From: Osmia lignaria lignaria
Lineage: Eukaryota; Arthropoda; Insecta; Hymenoptera; Megachilidae
Reading direction: 5' to 3'
DNA length: 64,000 bases
Assembly (NCBI RefSeq): GCF_051020975.1
Contig: NW_027478159.1
Span: 10,246,501 to 10,310,500 of the forward strand
Shown: in pieces, positions 50,110 through 60,855 of the stretch
Layout: the number at the start of each line of letters is the position of its first letter
Position numbering within the stretch: the stretch's first letter is position 1
The notes under the pieces: model-generated
What the model was told of the DNA's origin: nothing
What the model saw: only the letters and a program-made list of their open reading frames with translations
The model's database searches: none
Position numbers and translations under genes: made by a program

Positions 50110-51167
50110 TTTAAAGACTTGTTTGATTCGACTGCAGAATTTCGAGAGTATGATCGCTGTCTGAAATTTTGCGAATTCCTCCTACAACGTTTTTCATCGT
50201 GTCCTTGGGTATCACATCGCCAACAATATAGCTGCGAAGTATCATCCTTTTCACTGCGTTTTAAAACTGTAAACCGTTTTTCATCTTGATCTGTGCGTGG
50301 TGAATTTGAACGATAAGAAGGTGAATTCGATTGATTCCTGGATCGCACAGTCCATGCTGATGTACGTGGTCGTCCTTCTCTCTCGTCTTCAGAGTTAGAT
50401 GGTCTCCTCTGTCGATCTCTATATCGATCGTGTCGTGTTGGAGATTGAGGGTATGAAATTTCATTTCGACGTTCGTTGCTGTGGTGATCCCTGTTGTTCC
50501 AGCCTCCTGGTGATGTGTTTCGTGCCAAATCACGACGACTTCTTAATTTCCTGTCTACCTCTAGCACAGCGTCAAAAGCTTCCTCTAAGTTTTTAATGTC
50601 TCTATTTTGTGCTGATACCTTAAAAGAGATGCGGTCTGGTAATCCATCTAGGAAATTTTCTAAAATATCCATTTCCATTTGTTTAATATTTTCCTCTGAA
50701 TGTCTAGGATATTTCTCTTTAATCGCTCCTCTTGTACAATAAACAAGATGGCTTGTTCTATCGATGTAGTTTCTCAAACTTTCGTATTCCCTAATTTGAA
50801 GCCTGGCAATTTCTGTTTGAAATTGCGATAAGCTCTTTCCTGGTCCAAATCTTCTCTTCAAATGCTTGATCAACGCGGATACCGAAGTGAATTGATGTTC
50901 TAAAGTACTTCTTCGCGCCGGACCGGTGAGTTTAGTTAAAATAATTGTAAGGTATTCCCTTTCTGTTCCCTCAGGAATCAAGGTCAATCCATCTTCTACC
51001 AGTTGTGCAAAACGTGATAAAGGTGGATTCTCACCATCAAATGTTGGTATTGTTAACGCAACATTTTGTATGCAGGATCTTTGTGTCAAAAGTGTCATAG
51101 AATTTGCGATCGAAACTGTTAAGTTCATAAGATCGGCTGAAGAAATATTGGCTTGTTCATTCGCCAT
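49995..51167 (-). CDS. gag: Gag polyprotein (capsid and CCHC nucleocapsid), 390 aa
   Basis: The start is the ATG at 51,167-51,165, the first ATG-led long frame after the PBS; the stop is at 49,995. Residues about 38-205 form the helical Ty3/gypsy capsid region: a P-T-F-D-G-E entry motif near 41-46, L-T-G-P-A-R near 80-85, and F-L-D-G-L-P-D-R at 172-179, typical of the Retrotrans_gag family. Residues 206-300 are Arg/Ser/Asp-rich and probably disordered. One zinc knuckle, C315-X2-C318-X4-H323-X4-C328, would bind the genomic RNA. The last 187 nt overlap pol; most ribosomes would finish Gag here and a fraction would shift at codons 352-353. A CCHC knuckle is unlike classical errantivirus Gag. No breaks seen. 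Confidence 0.93.
   Translation of the reverse strand: MANEQANISSADLMNLTVSIANSMTLLTQRSCIQNVALTIPTFDGENPPLSRFAQLVEDGLTLIPEGTEREYLTIILTKLTGPARRSTLEHQFTSVSALIKHLKRRFGPGKSLSQFQTEIARLQIREYESLRNYIDRTSHLVYCTRGAIKEKYPRHSEENIKQMEMDILENFLDGLPDRISFKVSAQNRDIKNLEEAFDAVLEVDRKLRSRRDLARNTSPGGWNNRDHHSNERRNEISYPQSPTRHDRYRDRQRRPSNSEDEREGRPRTSAWTVRSRNQSNSPSYRSNSPRTDQDEKRFTVLKRSEKDDTSQLYCWRCDTQGHDEKRCRRNSQNFRQRSYSRNSAVESNKSLNSENAQRKGEAVSDLQRPRQKIVRFTGESSSRKPQHQE
50054..50115 (-). promoter_or_regulatory. -1 ribosomal frameshift cassette: UUUAAAC plus H-type pseudoknot
   Basis: In gag frame the sense strand reads U UUA AAC at 50,115-50,109, an efficient -1 slippery heptamer of the X XXY YYZ form. After an 8-nt spacer (50,108-50,101), stem 1 pairs CGCUCA (50,100-50,095) with UGAGCG (50,077-50,072). 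In the loop, GGCGAGG (50,087-50,081) pairs with CCUCGCC (50,060-50,054) as stem 2. The arms interleave, which defines an H-type pseudoknot. Loops are 7, 3 and 11 nt. Pol lies in the -1 frame relative to gag, and the overlap is 50,181-49,995. Slippage here would fuse Gag residues 1-353 to Pol. Confidence 0.85.
50163..50169 (-). promoter_or_regulatory. Second in-frame slippery heptamer AAAUUUC
   Basis: A AAU UUC sits in gag frame at codons 334-335, right after the zinc knuckle and inside the open pol frame (open from 50,181). It fits X XXY YYZ. I see no strong structure 5-9 nt downstream, so it is a weaker candidate than UUUAAAC at 50,109-50,115. Confidence 0.35.
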
Positions 51168-51335
51168 GTTGAATGAATTTGTTGGTTAAAGAATGTAACT
51201 AGGAAAACTAGTATATACCTCTTGTTACCCGATTGACTAGGAAAACTAGTATACAATCGTTGTTCAACAAAGTAATAGCCGTGTGTCAAATTCCACGAAA
51301 GTAATTATGCCAGTGAAAATGATCTATGTGACTAT
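51168..51335 (-). other. 5' untranslated leader of the element
   Basis: This 168-nt stretch lies between the PBS and the gag ATG. 'gaaaactagtatac' or 'gaaaactagtatat' (+ strand) occurs twice, at about 51,202 and 51,240. A packaging or splice-donor role is usual for this place, but no specific element is recognisable. Confidence 0.5.
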
Positions 51336-51353
51336 ATCCCACCGCTGTCACCA
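51336..51353 (-). promoter_or_regulatory. Primer binding site, Leu-type tRNA
   Basis: The + strand reads ATCCCACCGCTGTCACCA, that is, a tRNA 3' end including CCA. The sense strand is complementary and begins TGGTGACAGCGG, 4 nt after the 5' LTR. The T-arm and acceptor strands closely resemble those of tRNA-Leu (AAG-type isoacceptors), judged from memory. Only these 18 nt are present, so this is not a tRNA gene. Confidence 0.8.
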
Positions 51354-51429
51354 GTTCTGTTACGTGGCCGACGGCTTGGCAGCGCGCGTGGCTATCAGAG
51401 GCTTTCTGACTGGCGGCCGCGTAACTTAT

Positions 51430-51435
51430 TTTATT
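51430..51435 (-). terminator. AATAAA in the 5' LTR (twin of the 3' signal)
   Basis: AATAAA on the minus strand, about 370 nt after the inferred transcription start. It must be bypassed in the 5' LTR if full-length RNA is made, as in other retroelements with long R regions. Confidence 0.45.
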
Positions 51436-51804
51436 ATCAATACAACCCGAGCGGTAAGATTGTATTGTGGTAGGAACTGTCACAAGGTTTCACTGGGTTT
51501 AAAGGTGAATGCTAATGTGGGTTTGACACAGCAATGTATATATTCTACAATCTTGGTCTATTACAGATGTTGTTGTCGCGAATATAGGTGTATAATGTGA
51601 TATATTACCTATTTCCACTATGCTCGGTGTTCACGCACTGGCAATGCGGGGGTGTTGTGTGTGGTTGATTGTAATGCCAAATAGAAACACGACTCGCGGA
51701 TTCTATAAGGTGAATGTTGCTCGAAGGGGACTTCAACCCGATCTCACTAATAGTAACCAACTCACTACCGTACACGACGTGCTCGACACGAGATGAACTC
51801 TGGT

Positions 51805-51840
51805 ACTGCCCCCGATCGTTGGTACGAACGGGTTTATATA
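51805..51840 (-). promoter_or_regulatory. Core promoter in the 5' LTR: TATA box and initiator
   Basis: The sense strand has TATATAAA at 51,840-51,833. CAGT follows at 51,808-51,805, with its A 33 nt after the first T of the box, the spacing expected for an arthropod TATA/Inr pair. Transcription would start at about 51,807. No convincing DPE at +28. The same elements in the 3' LTR are at 44,323-44,330 and 44,295-44,298. Confidence 0.6.
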
Positions 51841-52098
51841 CTAATTAAGAAGGGTGGTCTGGTTACTATTCGAGTGATCAGGCTGGGTCCACCTGCCTCT
51901 GCGACAGTTTAGAGTGGTTGCATCTGCTATTTGATTACGGCGGACCCATTGCTTTCCCAAGTGTTTGGTTCTGCTATCGGTGGGCCTTCTGTTTATTACG
52001 AGAGTAAATGGTCGGTTTGCCCGAGAGTTTTCCTTTCCAGATGTTTAAGCTTATTTGAAAGGAGACACGTTTGATAAAAACGGTCTGTCTACGTGACA

Positions 52099-52102
52099 AT
52101 AT
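52099..52102. repeat. Target site duplication ATAT, right copy
   Basis: ATAT follows the outer CA of the right LTR. Joining the left flank to the base after this copy restores a Sat2 reading close to consensus (gtacat followed by aatatcaatatcattag). Confidence 0.75.
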
Positions 52103-52490
52103 AATATCAATATCATTAGTACTATATCTACATTCGATATAATGTAATATAGTTATTCGTTCCCACAGATCAATGTACATTTAATAACAATATCATTAGT
52201 ACTATAACTACATTAGATATGTAATATACATTTTGAAACGATGCCATTATTACTATATCTGCGTTGGACATAATCTAATATACTGATTCCTTCCCCCAGA
52301 TCAATGTACATTTAATAACAATATCATTAGTACTATATCTTCATTCGATATAATGTAAGAGACTGATTCATGTCCACAGATCAACATACATTTAATAACA
52401 ATATCATTATCACTATATCTACATTAGATACAATTTCATATACAGATTCATTCCCACAGATCAATGTACGTTTAATAACAATATCATTAT
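52099..52490 (-). repeat. Sat2, reverse orientation, right of the retroelement
   Basis: Continuation of the Sat2 block at 43,013-43,847 after the insertion, with the same reverse-oriented monomers ('cagatcaatgtacatttaat', 'actatatctacatt'). It ends at the inversion axis near 52,490. Confidence 0.9.
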
Positions 52491-52521
52491 TAATGACATT
52501 GTTATGAAATGTACATTGATC
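52462..52521. repeat. Sat2 inversion axis (head-to-head palindromic junction)
   Basis: Left of the axis the array reads 'aataacaatatcatta'; right of it 'taatgacattgttatg'. The arms are imperfect reverse complements centred at about 52,490 with almost no spacer. All Sat2 to the left is in reverse orientation and all to the right is forward. Confidence 0.85.
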
Positions 52522-52859
52522 TTTGGGAACGAATAAGTATATTACATTATATCGAATGTAGATATAGTACTAATGATATTGTTCTTAAATGTTCACTGAT
52601 CTGGGGGAAGGAATCAGTATATTACATTATGTCCAACGCAGATATAGTAATAATGGCATAGTTCCTAAATGTATATAACATATCTAATGTAGATATAGTG
52701 GTAATGATATTGTTATTAAATGTACATTGGTCTGTGGAAATGATTCTGTATATGACATTATATCTAATGTAGATATCGTAATAATGATATTGGTATTAAA
52801 TGTACATTGATCTGTAGGAATGAATCAATATATTACATTACATCGAAAGTAGATATAGT

Positions 52860-54240
52860 ACTAATGATATTGTTATAAAATGTACATTGATCTGTGGGAA
52901 TGAACCAGTATATTACATTATATCGAATGTAGATATAGTACTAAGGATATTGTTATTAAATATACATTGATCTGTTGGAAGGAATCAGTATATTACATTA
53001 TGTCCAACGGAAATATAGTAATAATGGCATTGTTTGTAAATGTACATTACATATCTACTGTAGATATAGTACTAATGATATTGTTATTAAATGTACATTG
53101 TTCTGTGGGAACGAATCAGTATATTACATTATTTCGAATGTAGATATAGTAATAATGATATTGTTATTAAATGTACATTGATCTGTGGGAGGGAATCAGT
53201 ATATTACATTATATCGAATGTAGATATAGTGCTAATGATATTGTTATTAAATGTACATTACATATATAATGTAGATATAGTGCTAATGATATTGTTATTA
53301 AATGTACATTACACATATAATGTAGATATGGTACTAATGATATTGTTATTAAATGTACATTACATATATAATGTAGATATAGTACTAATGATATTGTTAT
53401 TAAATGTACATTGATCTGTGGGGATTAATCAGTATATTACATTATATCTAGTGTAGATATGGTAATAACGACATTGGTACAAAATGTAGGCACATTGATC
53501 TGTTGGAATGTATCACTATATGACATTATATCTAATGTAGTCATAGTAATAATGATATTGTTTATTAATGTACATTGATCTTAGGGAAGGTATCAGTATA
53601 TTACATTATATCTAATGTAGATATGGTAATAATAATATCGTTATTAAATGTACATTGATCTGTGGGATGAAATCAGTATATTACATTATGTCTAGTGTAG
53701 ATATGGTAATAACGACATTGGTACCAAATGTAGGCACATTCATCTGTTGGAATGTATCATTATATGACATTATATGTAATGTAGTCATAGTAATAATGAT
53801 ATTGTTATTAAATGTACATTGATCTGTGGGTAGTAATCAGTACATTACATTATATCTCATGTAGATATCGTAATAATGACATTGGTACAAAATGTAGGCA
53901 CATTGATCTGTTGGAATGTATCACTATATGACATTATATCTAATGTAGTCATCTGAATAATGATATTGTTTATAAATGTACATTGATCTGTGGGAAGGTA
54001 TCAGTATATTACATTATATCTAATGTAGATATGGTAATAATAATATCGTTATTAAATGTACATTGATCTGTGGGATGGAATCAGTACATTACATTATGTC
54101 TAGTGTAGATATGGTAATAACGCCATTGGAACCAAATGTAGGCACATTCATCTGTTGGAATGTATCATTATATGACATTATATCTAATGTAGTCATAGTA
54201 ATAATGATATTGTTATTAAATGTACATTGATCTGTTGGAA
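52860..54240 (+). repeat. Sat2 segment duplicated 9,000 bp downstream (copy 1)
   Basis: Matches 61,860-63,240 at a constant 9,000-bp offset with few substitutions, including the triple 51-bp run and the 'ttagggaagg' variant. Outside these limits the two places carry different monomer types. Confidence 0.85.
53260..53412 (+). repeat. Sat2 short-form run, 51 bp x 3
   Basis: Three consecutive 51-bp monomers start at 53,260, 53,311 and 53,362 ('acatatataatg' or 'acacatataatg'). Elsewhere the short form appears singly. The run recurs at 62,260-62,412. Confidence 0.88.
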
Positions 54241-56070
54241 TGAATCAATATATTACATTATATCGAATGTAGATATAGTACTAATGATATTGTTATTAAA
54301 TGTACATTACATAGCTAATGTAGATATAGTACTAATGATTTTGTTACTAAATGAACATTGATCTGTGGGAATGAATCAGTATATTACATTATATCGTAGG
54401 TAGATATAGTGTTCACGATATTGTTATTAAATGTACATTGATCTGTGGGAATGAATCTGTACGTGACATTTTATCTAATGTAGATGTAGTAATAGAGATA
54501 TTGATATTAAAGGAACATTGATCTGTGGGTGGGAATCAGTGTATTACATTATATCTAGTGTAGATATGGTAATTATGACATTGGTACTAAATGTAGGTAC
54601 ATTGGTCTGTTGGAATGTATCACTATATGACATTATATCTAATGTAGATATAGTACTAATGATATTGTTATTAAATGTACATTGATCTGTGGGGATTAAT
54701 CAGTATATTACATTATATCTAGTGTAGATATGGTAATAATGATATTGTTATTAAGTGCACATTACATATCCAATGTAGAAATAGTACTAATGATATTGTT
54801 ATTAAATGCACATTCATCTGTGGGAACGAATAACTATATTACATTATATCGAATGTAGATATAGTACTAAGGATATTGTTATTAAATATACATTGATCTG
54901 TTGGAAGGAATCAGTATATTACATTATGTCCAACGGAAATATAGTAATAATGGCATTGTTTGTAAATGTATATTACATATCTACTGTAGATATAGTACAA
55001 ATGATATTGTTATTAAATGTACATTGTTCTGTGGGAACGAATCAGTATATTACATTATTTCGAATGTAGATATAGTAATAATGATATTGTTATTAAATGT
55101 ACATTGATCTGTGGGTAGTAATCAGTACATTACATTATATCTCATGTAGATATCGTAATAATGACATTGGTACAAAATGTAGGCACATTGATCTGTTGGA
55201 ATGTATCACTATATGACATTATATCTAATGTAGTCATCTGAATAATGATATTGTTTATAAATGTACATTGATCTGTGGGAAGGTATCAGTATATTACATT
55301 ATATCTAATGTAGATATGGTAATAATAATATCGTTATTAAATGTACATTGATCTGTGGGATGGAATCAGTATATTACATTATGTCTAGTGTAGATATGGT
55401 AATAACGACATTGGAACCAAATGTAGGCACATTCATCTGTTGGAATGTATCATTATATGACATTATATCTAATGTAGTCATAGTAATAATGATATTGTTA
55501 TTAAATGTACATTGATCTGTGGGAATGAATCAATATATTACATTATATAGAATGTAGATATAGTACCAATGATATTGTTATTAAACGTACATTGATCTGT
55601 GGGAAGGAATCCGTATATTACGTTATATCTATTGTAGATATGGTAATAATGATATTGTTATTAAATGTACATTGATCTGTGGGTAGTAATCAGTACATTA
55701 CATTATATCTCATGTAGATATCGTAATAATGACATTGGTATTAAATGTAGGCACATTGATCTGTTGGAATGTATCTGTATATGACATTATTTATAATGTA
55801 GATATAGTAATAATGATATTGTTATTAAATGTACATTGGTCTGTGGGTAGTAATCAGTACATTACATTATATCTAATCTAGATATGGTAATAATGACATT
55901 GGTATTAAATGCACATTACATATCTAATGTAGATATAGTACTAATGGTAGTGTTATTAAATGTACATTGATCTGCGGGTATGAATCAATATATTACATTA
56001 TATAGGATGTAGCTGTAGTACCAAGGATATTGTTAGAAAATGTACATTTATCTGTGGGAAGGAATCAGTA
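54241..56070 (+). repeat. Sat2 block repeated at about 57,284 and, in pieces, farther right
   Basis: The order of variant monomers ('gattttgttactaaatgaac', 'gtgttcacgatattg', 'gtagtaatagagatattg', 'aaggatattg') recurs 3,043 bp downstream. The offset falls to 2,963 after about 55,520 because one 80-bp monomer is missing in the second copy. Partial third and fourth copies lie at about 59,566-60,040 and 61,266-61,860. Confidence 0.8.
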
Positions 56071-57082
56071 TATTACATTATATCTAATGTAGATATGGTA
56101 ATAATGATATTGTTTTTAAATGTACATTACATATCTAATGTAGATATAGTACCAATGATATTGTTATTAAATGTACATAGATCTGTGGGTAGCAATCAGT
56201 ATATTACATTATATCTCATGTAGATATCGTAATAATGACATTGGCATTAAATGTAGGTACATTGATCTGTTGAAATGTATCTGTATATGACATTATTTAT
56301 AATGTAGATATAGTAATAATGATATTGTTATTAAATGTACATTGATCTGTGGGTAGTGATCAGTACATTACATTATACCTAATGTAGATATAGTAATAAT
56401 GATATTGTTATTAAATGTACATTACGTATCTAATGTAGATATAGTACTAATGATATTGTTACTAAATGTACATTGATCTGTGGGAATGAATGAGTATATT
56501 ACATTATATTCAATGTAGATATAGTACCAATGATACTGTTATTAAATGTACATTGATCTGTGGGAAGGAGTCTGTATATTACATTATATCTAATGTAGAT
56601 ATGGTAATAATGATATTGTTTTTAAATGTACATTACATATCTAATGTAGATATAGTACCAATGATATTGTTATTAAATGTACATAGATCTGTGGGTAGCA
56701 ATCAGTATATTACATTATATCTCATGTAGATATCGTAATAATGACATTGGCATTAAATGTAGGTACATTGATCTGTTGAAATGTATCTGTATATGACATT
56801 ATTTATAATGTAGATATAGTAATAATGATATTGTTATTAAATGTACATTGATCTGTGGGTAGTGATCAGTACATTACATTATACCTAATGTAGATATAGT
56901 AATAATGATATTGTTATTAAATGTACATTACGTATCTAATGTAGATATAGTACTAATGATATTGTTGCTAAATGTACATTGATCTGTGGGAATGAATGAG
57001 TATATTACATTATATTCAATGTAGATATAGTACCAATGATACTGTTATTAAATGTACATTGATCTGTGGGAAGGAGTCTGTA
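56071..57082 (+). repeat. Sat2 tandem duplication, 506 bp x 2
   Basis: 56,071-56,576 is repeated directly at 56,577-57,082 with few changes. A partial third copy follows, to about 57,150. Confidence 0.83.
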
Positions 57083-58559
57083 TATTACATTATATCTAAT
57101 GTAGATATGGTAATAATGTTATTGTTTTTAAATATACATTACATATCTAATGTAGATACAGTACTAATGATAATGTTATTAAATGCACATTCATCTGTGG
57201 GAACGAATAAGTATATTACATTATATCTAATGTAGATATAGTAATAATGATATTGTTATTAAATGTACATTGATCTGTTGGAATGAATCAATATATTACA
57301 TCATATCGAATGTAGATATAGTACTAATGATATTGTTATTAAATGTACATTACATATCTAATGTAGATATAGTACTAATGATTTTGTTACTAAATGAACA
57401 TTGATCTGTGGGAATGAATCAGTATATTACATTATATCCTAGGTAGATATAGTGTTCACGATATTGTTATTAAATGTACATTGATCTGTGGGAATGAATC
57501 TGTACGTGACATTTTATCTAATGTAGATGTAGTAATAGAGATATTGATATTAAAGGAACATTGATCTGTGGGTGGGAATCAGTGTATTACATTATATCTA
57601 GTGTAGATATGGTAATTATGACATTGGTACTAAATGTAGGTACATTGGTCTGTTGGAATGTATCACTATATGACATTATATCTAATGTAGATATAGTACT
57701 AATGATATTGTTATTAAATGTACATTGATCTGTGGGGATTAATCAGTATATTACATTATATCTAGTGTAGATATGGTAATAATGATATTGTTATTAAGTG
57801 CACATTACATATCCAATGTAGAAATAGTACTAATGATATTGTTATTAAATGCACATTCATCTGTGGGAACGAATAACTATATTACATTATATCGAATGTA
57901 GATATAGTACTAAGGATATTGTTATTAAATATACATTGATCTGTTGGAAGGAATCAGTATATTACATTATGTCCAACGGAAATATAGTAATAATGGCATT
58001 GTTTGTAAATGTATATTACATATCTACTGTAGATATAGTACTAATGAGATTGTTATTAAATGTACATTGTTCTGTGGGAACGAATCAGTATATTACATTA
58101 TTTCGAATGTAGATATAGTAATAATGATATTGTTATTAAATGTACATTGATCTGTGGGTAGTAATCAGTACATTACATTATATCTCATGTAGATATCGTA
58201 ATAATGACATTGGTACAAAATGTAGGCACATTGATCTGTTGGAATGTATCACTATATGACATTATATCTAATGTAGTCATCTGAATAATGATATTGTTTA
58301 TAAATGTACATTGATCTGTGGGAAGGTATCAGTATATTACATTATATCTAATGTAGATATGGTAATAATAATATCGTTATTAAATGTACATTGATCTGTG
58401 GGATGGAATCAGTATATTACATTATGTCTAGTGTAGATATGGTAATAACGACATTGGAACCAAATGTAGGCACATTCATCTGTTGGAATGTATCATTATA
58501 TGACATTATATCTAATGTAGTCATAGTAATAATGATATTGTTATTAAATGTACATTGAT

Positions 58560-60855
58560 CTGTGGGAAGGAATCCGTATATTACGTTATATCTATTGTAG
58601 ATATGGTAATAATGATATTGTTATTAAATGTACATTGATCTGTGGGTAGTAATCAGTACATTACATTATATCTCATGTAGATATCGTAATAATGACATTG
58701 GTATTAAATGTAGGCACATTGATCTGTTGGAATGTATCTGTAAATGACATTATTTATAATGTAGATATAGTAATAATGATATTGTTATTAAATGTACATT
58801 GGTCTGTGGGTAGTAATCAGTACATTACATTATATCTAATCTAGATATGGTAATAATGACATTGGCATTAAATGCACATTACATATCTAATGTAGATATA
58901 GTACTAATGGTAGTGTTATTAAATGTACATTGATCTGCGGGTATGAATCAATATATTACATTATATAGGATGTAGCTGTAGTACCAAGGATATTGTTAGA
59001 AGATGTACATTTATCTGTGGGAAGGAATCAGTATATTACATTATATCTAATGTAGATATGGTAATAATGATATTGTTTTTAAATGTACATTACATATCTA
59101 ATGTAGATATAGTACCAATGATATTGTTATTAAATGTACATAGATCTGTGGGTAGCAGCAGTATATTACATTATATCTCATGTAGATATCGTAATAATGA
59201 CATTGGCATTAAATGTAGGTACATTGATCTGTTGAAATGTATCTGTATATGACATTATTTATAATGTAGATATAGTAATAATGATATTGTTATTAAATGT
59301 ACATTGATCTGTGGGAATGAATGAGTATATTACATTATATTCAATGTAGATATAGTACCAATGATACTGTTATTAAATGTACATTGATCTGTGGGAAGGA
59401 GTCTGTATATTACATTATATCTAATGTAGATATGGTAATAATGTTATTGTTTTTAAATATACATTACATATCTAATGTAGATACAGTACTAATGATAATG
59501 TTATTAAATGCACATTCATCTGTGGGAACGAATAAGTATATTACATTATATCTAATGTAGATATAGTAATAATGATATTGTTATTAAATGTACATTGATC
59601 TGTTGGAATGAATCAATATATTACATCATATCGAATGTAGATATAGTACTAATGATATTGTTATTAAATGTACATTACATATCTAATGTAGATATAGTAC
59701 TAATGATTTTGTTACTAAATGAACATTGATCTGTGGGAATGAATCAGTATATTACATTATATCCTAGGTAGATATAGTGTTCACGATATTGTTATTAAAT
59801 GTACATTGATCTGTGGGAATGAATCTGTACGTGACATTTTATCTAATGTAGATGTAGTAATAGAGATATTGATATTAAAGGAACATTGATCTGTGGGTGG
59901 GAATCAGTGTATTACATTATATCTAGTGTAGATATGGTAATTATGACATTGGTACTAAATGTAGGTACATTGGTCTGTTGGAATGTATCACTATATGACA
60001 TTATATCTAATGTAGATATAGTACTAATGATATTGTTATTAAATGTACATTGATCTGTGGGAATGAATCAATATATTACATTATATAGAATGTAGATATA
60101 GTACCAATGATATTGTTATTAAACGTACATTGATCTGTGGGAAGGAATCCGTATATTACGTTATATCTATTGTAGATATGGTAATAATGATATTGTTATT
60201 AAATGTACATTGATCTGTGGGTAGTAATCAGTACATTACATTATATCTCATGTAGATATCGTAATAATGACATTGGTATTAAATGTAGGCACATTGATCT
60301 GTTGGAATGTATCTGTAAATGACATTATTTATAATGTAGATATAGTAATAATGATATTGTTATTAAATGTACATTGGTCTGTGGGTAGTAATCAGTACAT
60401 TACATTATATCTAATCTAGATATGGTAATAATGACATTGGCATTAAATGCACATTACATATCTAATGTAGATATAGTACTAATGGTAGTGTTATTAAATG
60501 TACATTGATCTGCGGGTATGAATCAATATATTACATTATATAGGATGTAGCTGTAGTACCAAGGATATTGTTAGAAGATGTACATTTATCTGTGGGAAGG
60601 AATCAGTATATTACATTATATCTAATGTAGATATGGTAATAATGATATTGTTTTTAAATGTACATTACATATCTAATGTAGATATAGTACCAATGATATT
60701 GTTATTAAATGTACATAGATCTGTGGGTAGCAGCAGTATATTACATTATATCTCATGTAGATATCGTAATAATGACATTGGCATTAAATGTAGGTACATT
60801 GATCTGTTGAAATGTATCTGTATATGACATTATTTATAATGTAGATATAGTAATA
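58560..60855 (+). repeat. Sat2 block duplicated at a 1,575-bp offset
   Basis: 58,560-59,280 matches 60,135-60,855, including the private variants 'gttagaagatgtac' and 'gggtagcagcag'. A related copy begins near 63,310 and runs to the window end with slightly different variants. Confidence 0.8.

Larger units (their letters stand above)
43848..52098 (-). mobile_element. Complete Ty3/gypsy-type LTR retrotransposon with gag, pol and env remnant
   Basis: This 8,251-bp element is bounded by 741-bp direct LTRs (TG...CA) and an ATAT duplication. On the minus strand it carries PBS, gag, pol with the order protease-RT-RNase H-integrase, a remnant env region and a polypurine tract. That domain order is diagnostic of Ty3/gypsy (Metaviridae). 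Gag and pol are open end to end and linked by a -1 frameshift; RT, RNase H and integrase catalytic residues are all present. The LTRs differ at a single base, so insertion was recent. Weak points are the DGG protease triad and the broken env. The RT resembles the 17.6/297/412 group by eye, but the CCHC knuckle in Gag and the Leu-type PBS stop me naming a clade. Confidence 0.96.
51358..52098 (-). repeat. 5' LTR (right), 741 bp; promoter of the element
   Basis: Copy of the left LTR with a single substitution (51,466). In the sense direction it begins TGTCACG and ends AACA. U3 runs from 52,098 to about 51,808. R begins near 51,807 and extends past the AATAAA at 51,435-51,430. U5 is the short rest. 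The + strand open frame crossing its inner edge (51,283-51,600) is not gene-like. Confidence 0.96.

Noticed and set aside
50261..50533. Minus-strand 90-codon frame inside gag
   Set aside because: Alternative frame of the Arg/Ser-rich part of Gag, with no domain.
46352..51189. Plus-strand ORFs within gag and pol (46,352; 48,878; 49,314; 50,399; 50,494; 50,926)
   Set aside because: Antisense shadows of clear gag and pol domains.
51336..51353. tRNA gene
   Set aside because: Only the 18-nt 3' end is present, at the exact PBS position; no rest of a cloverleaf.
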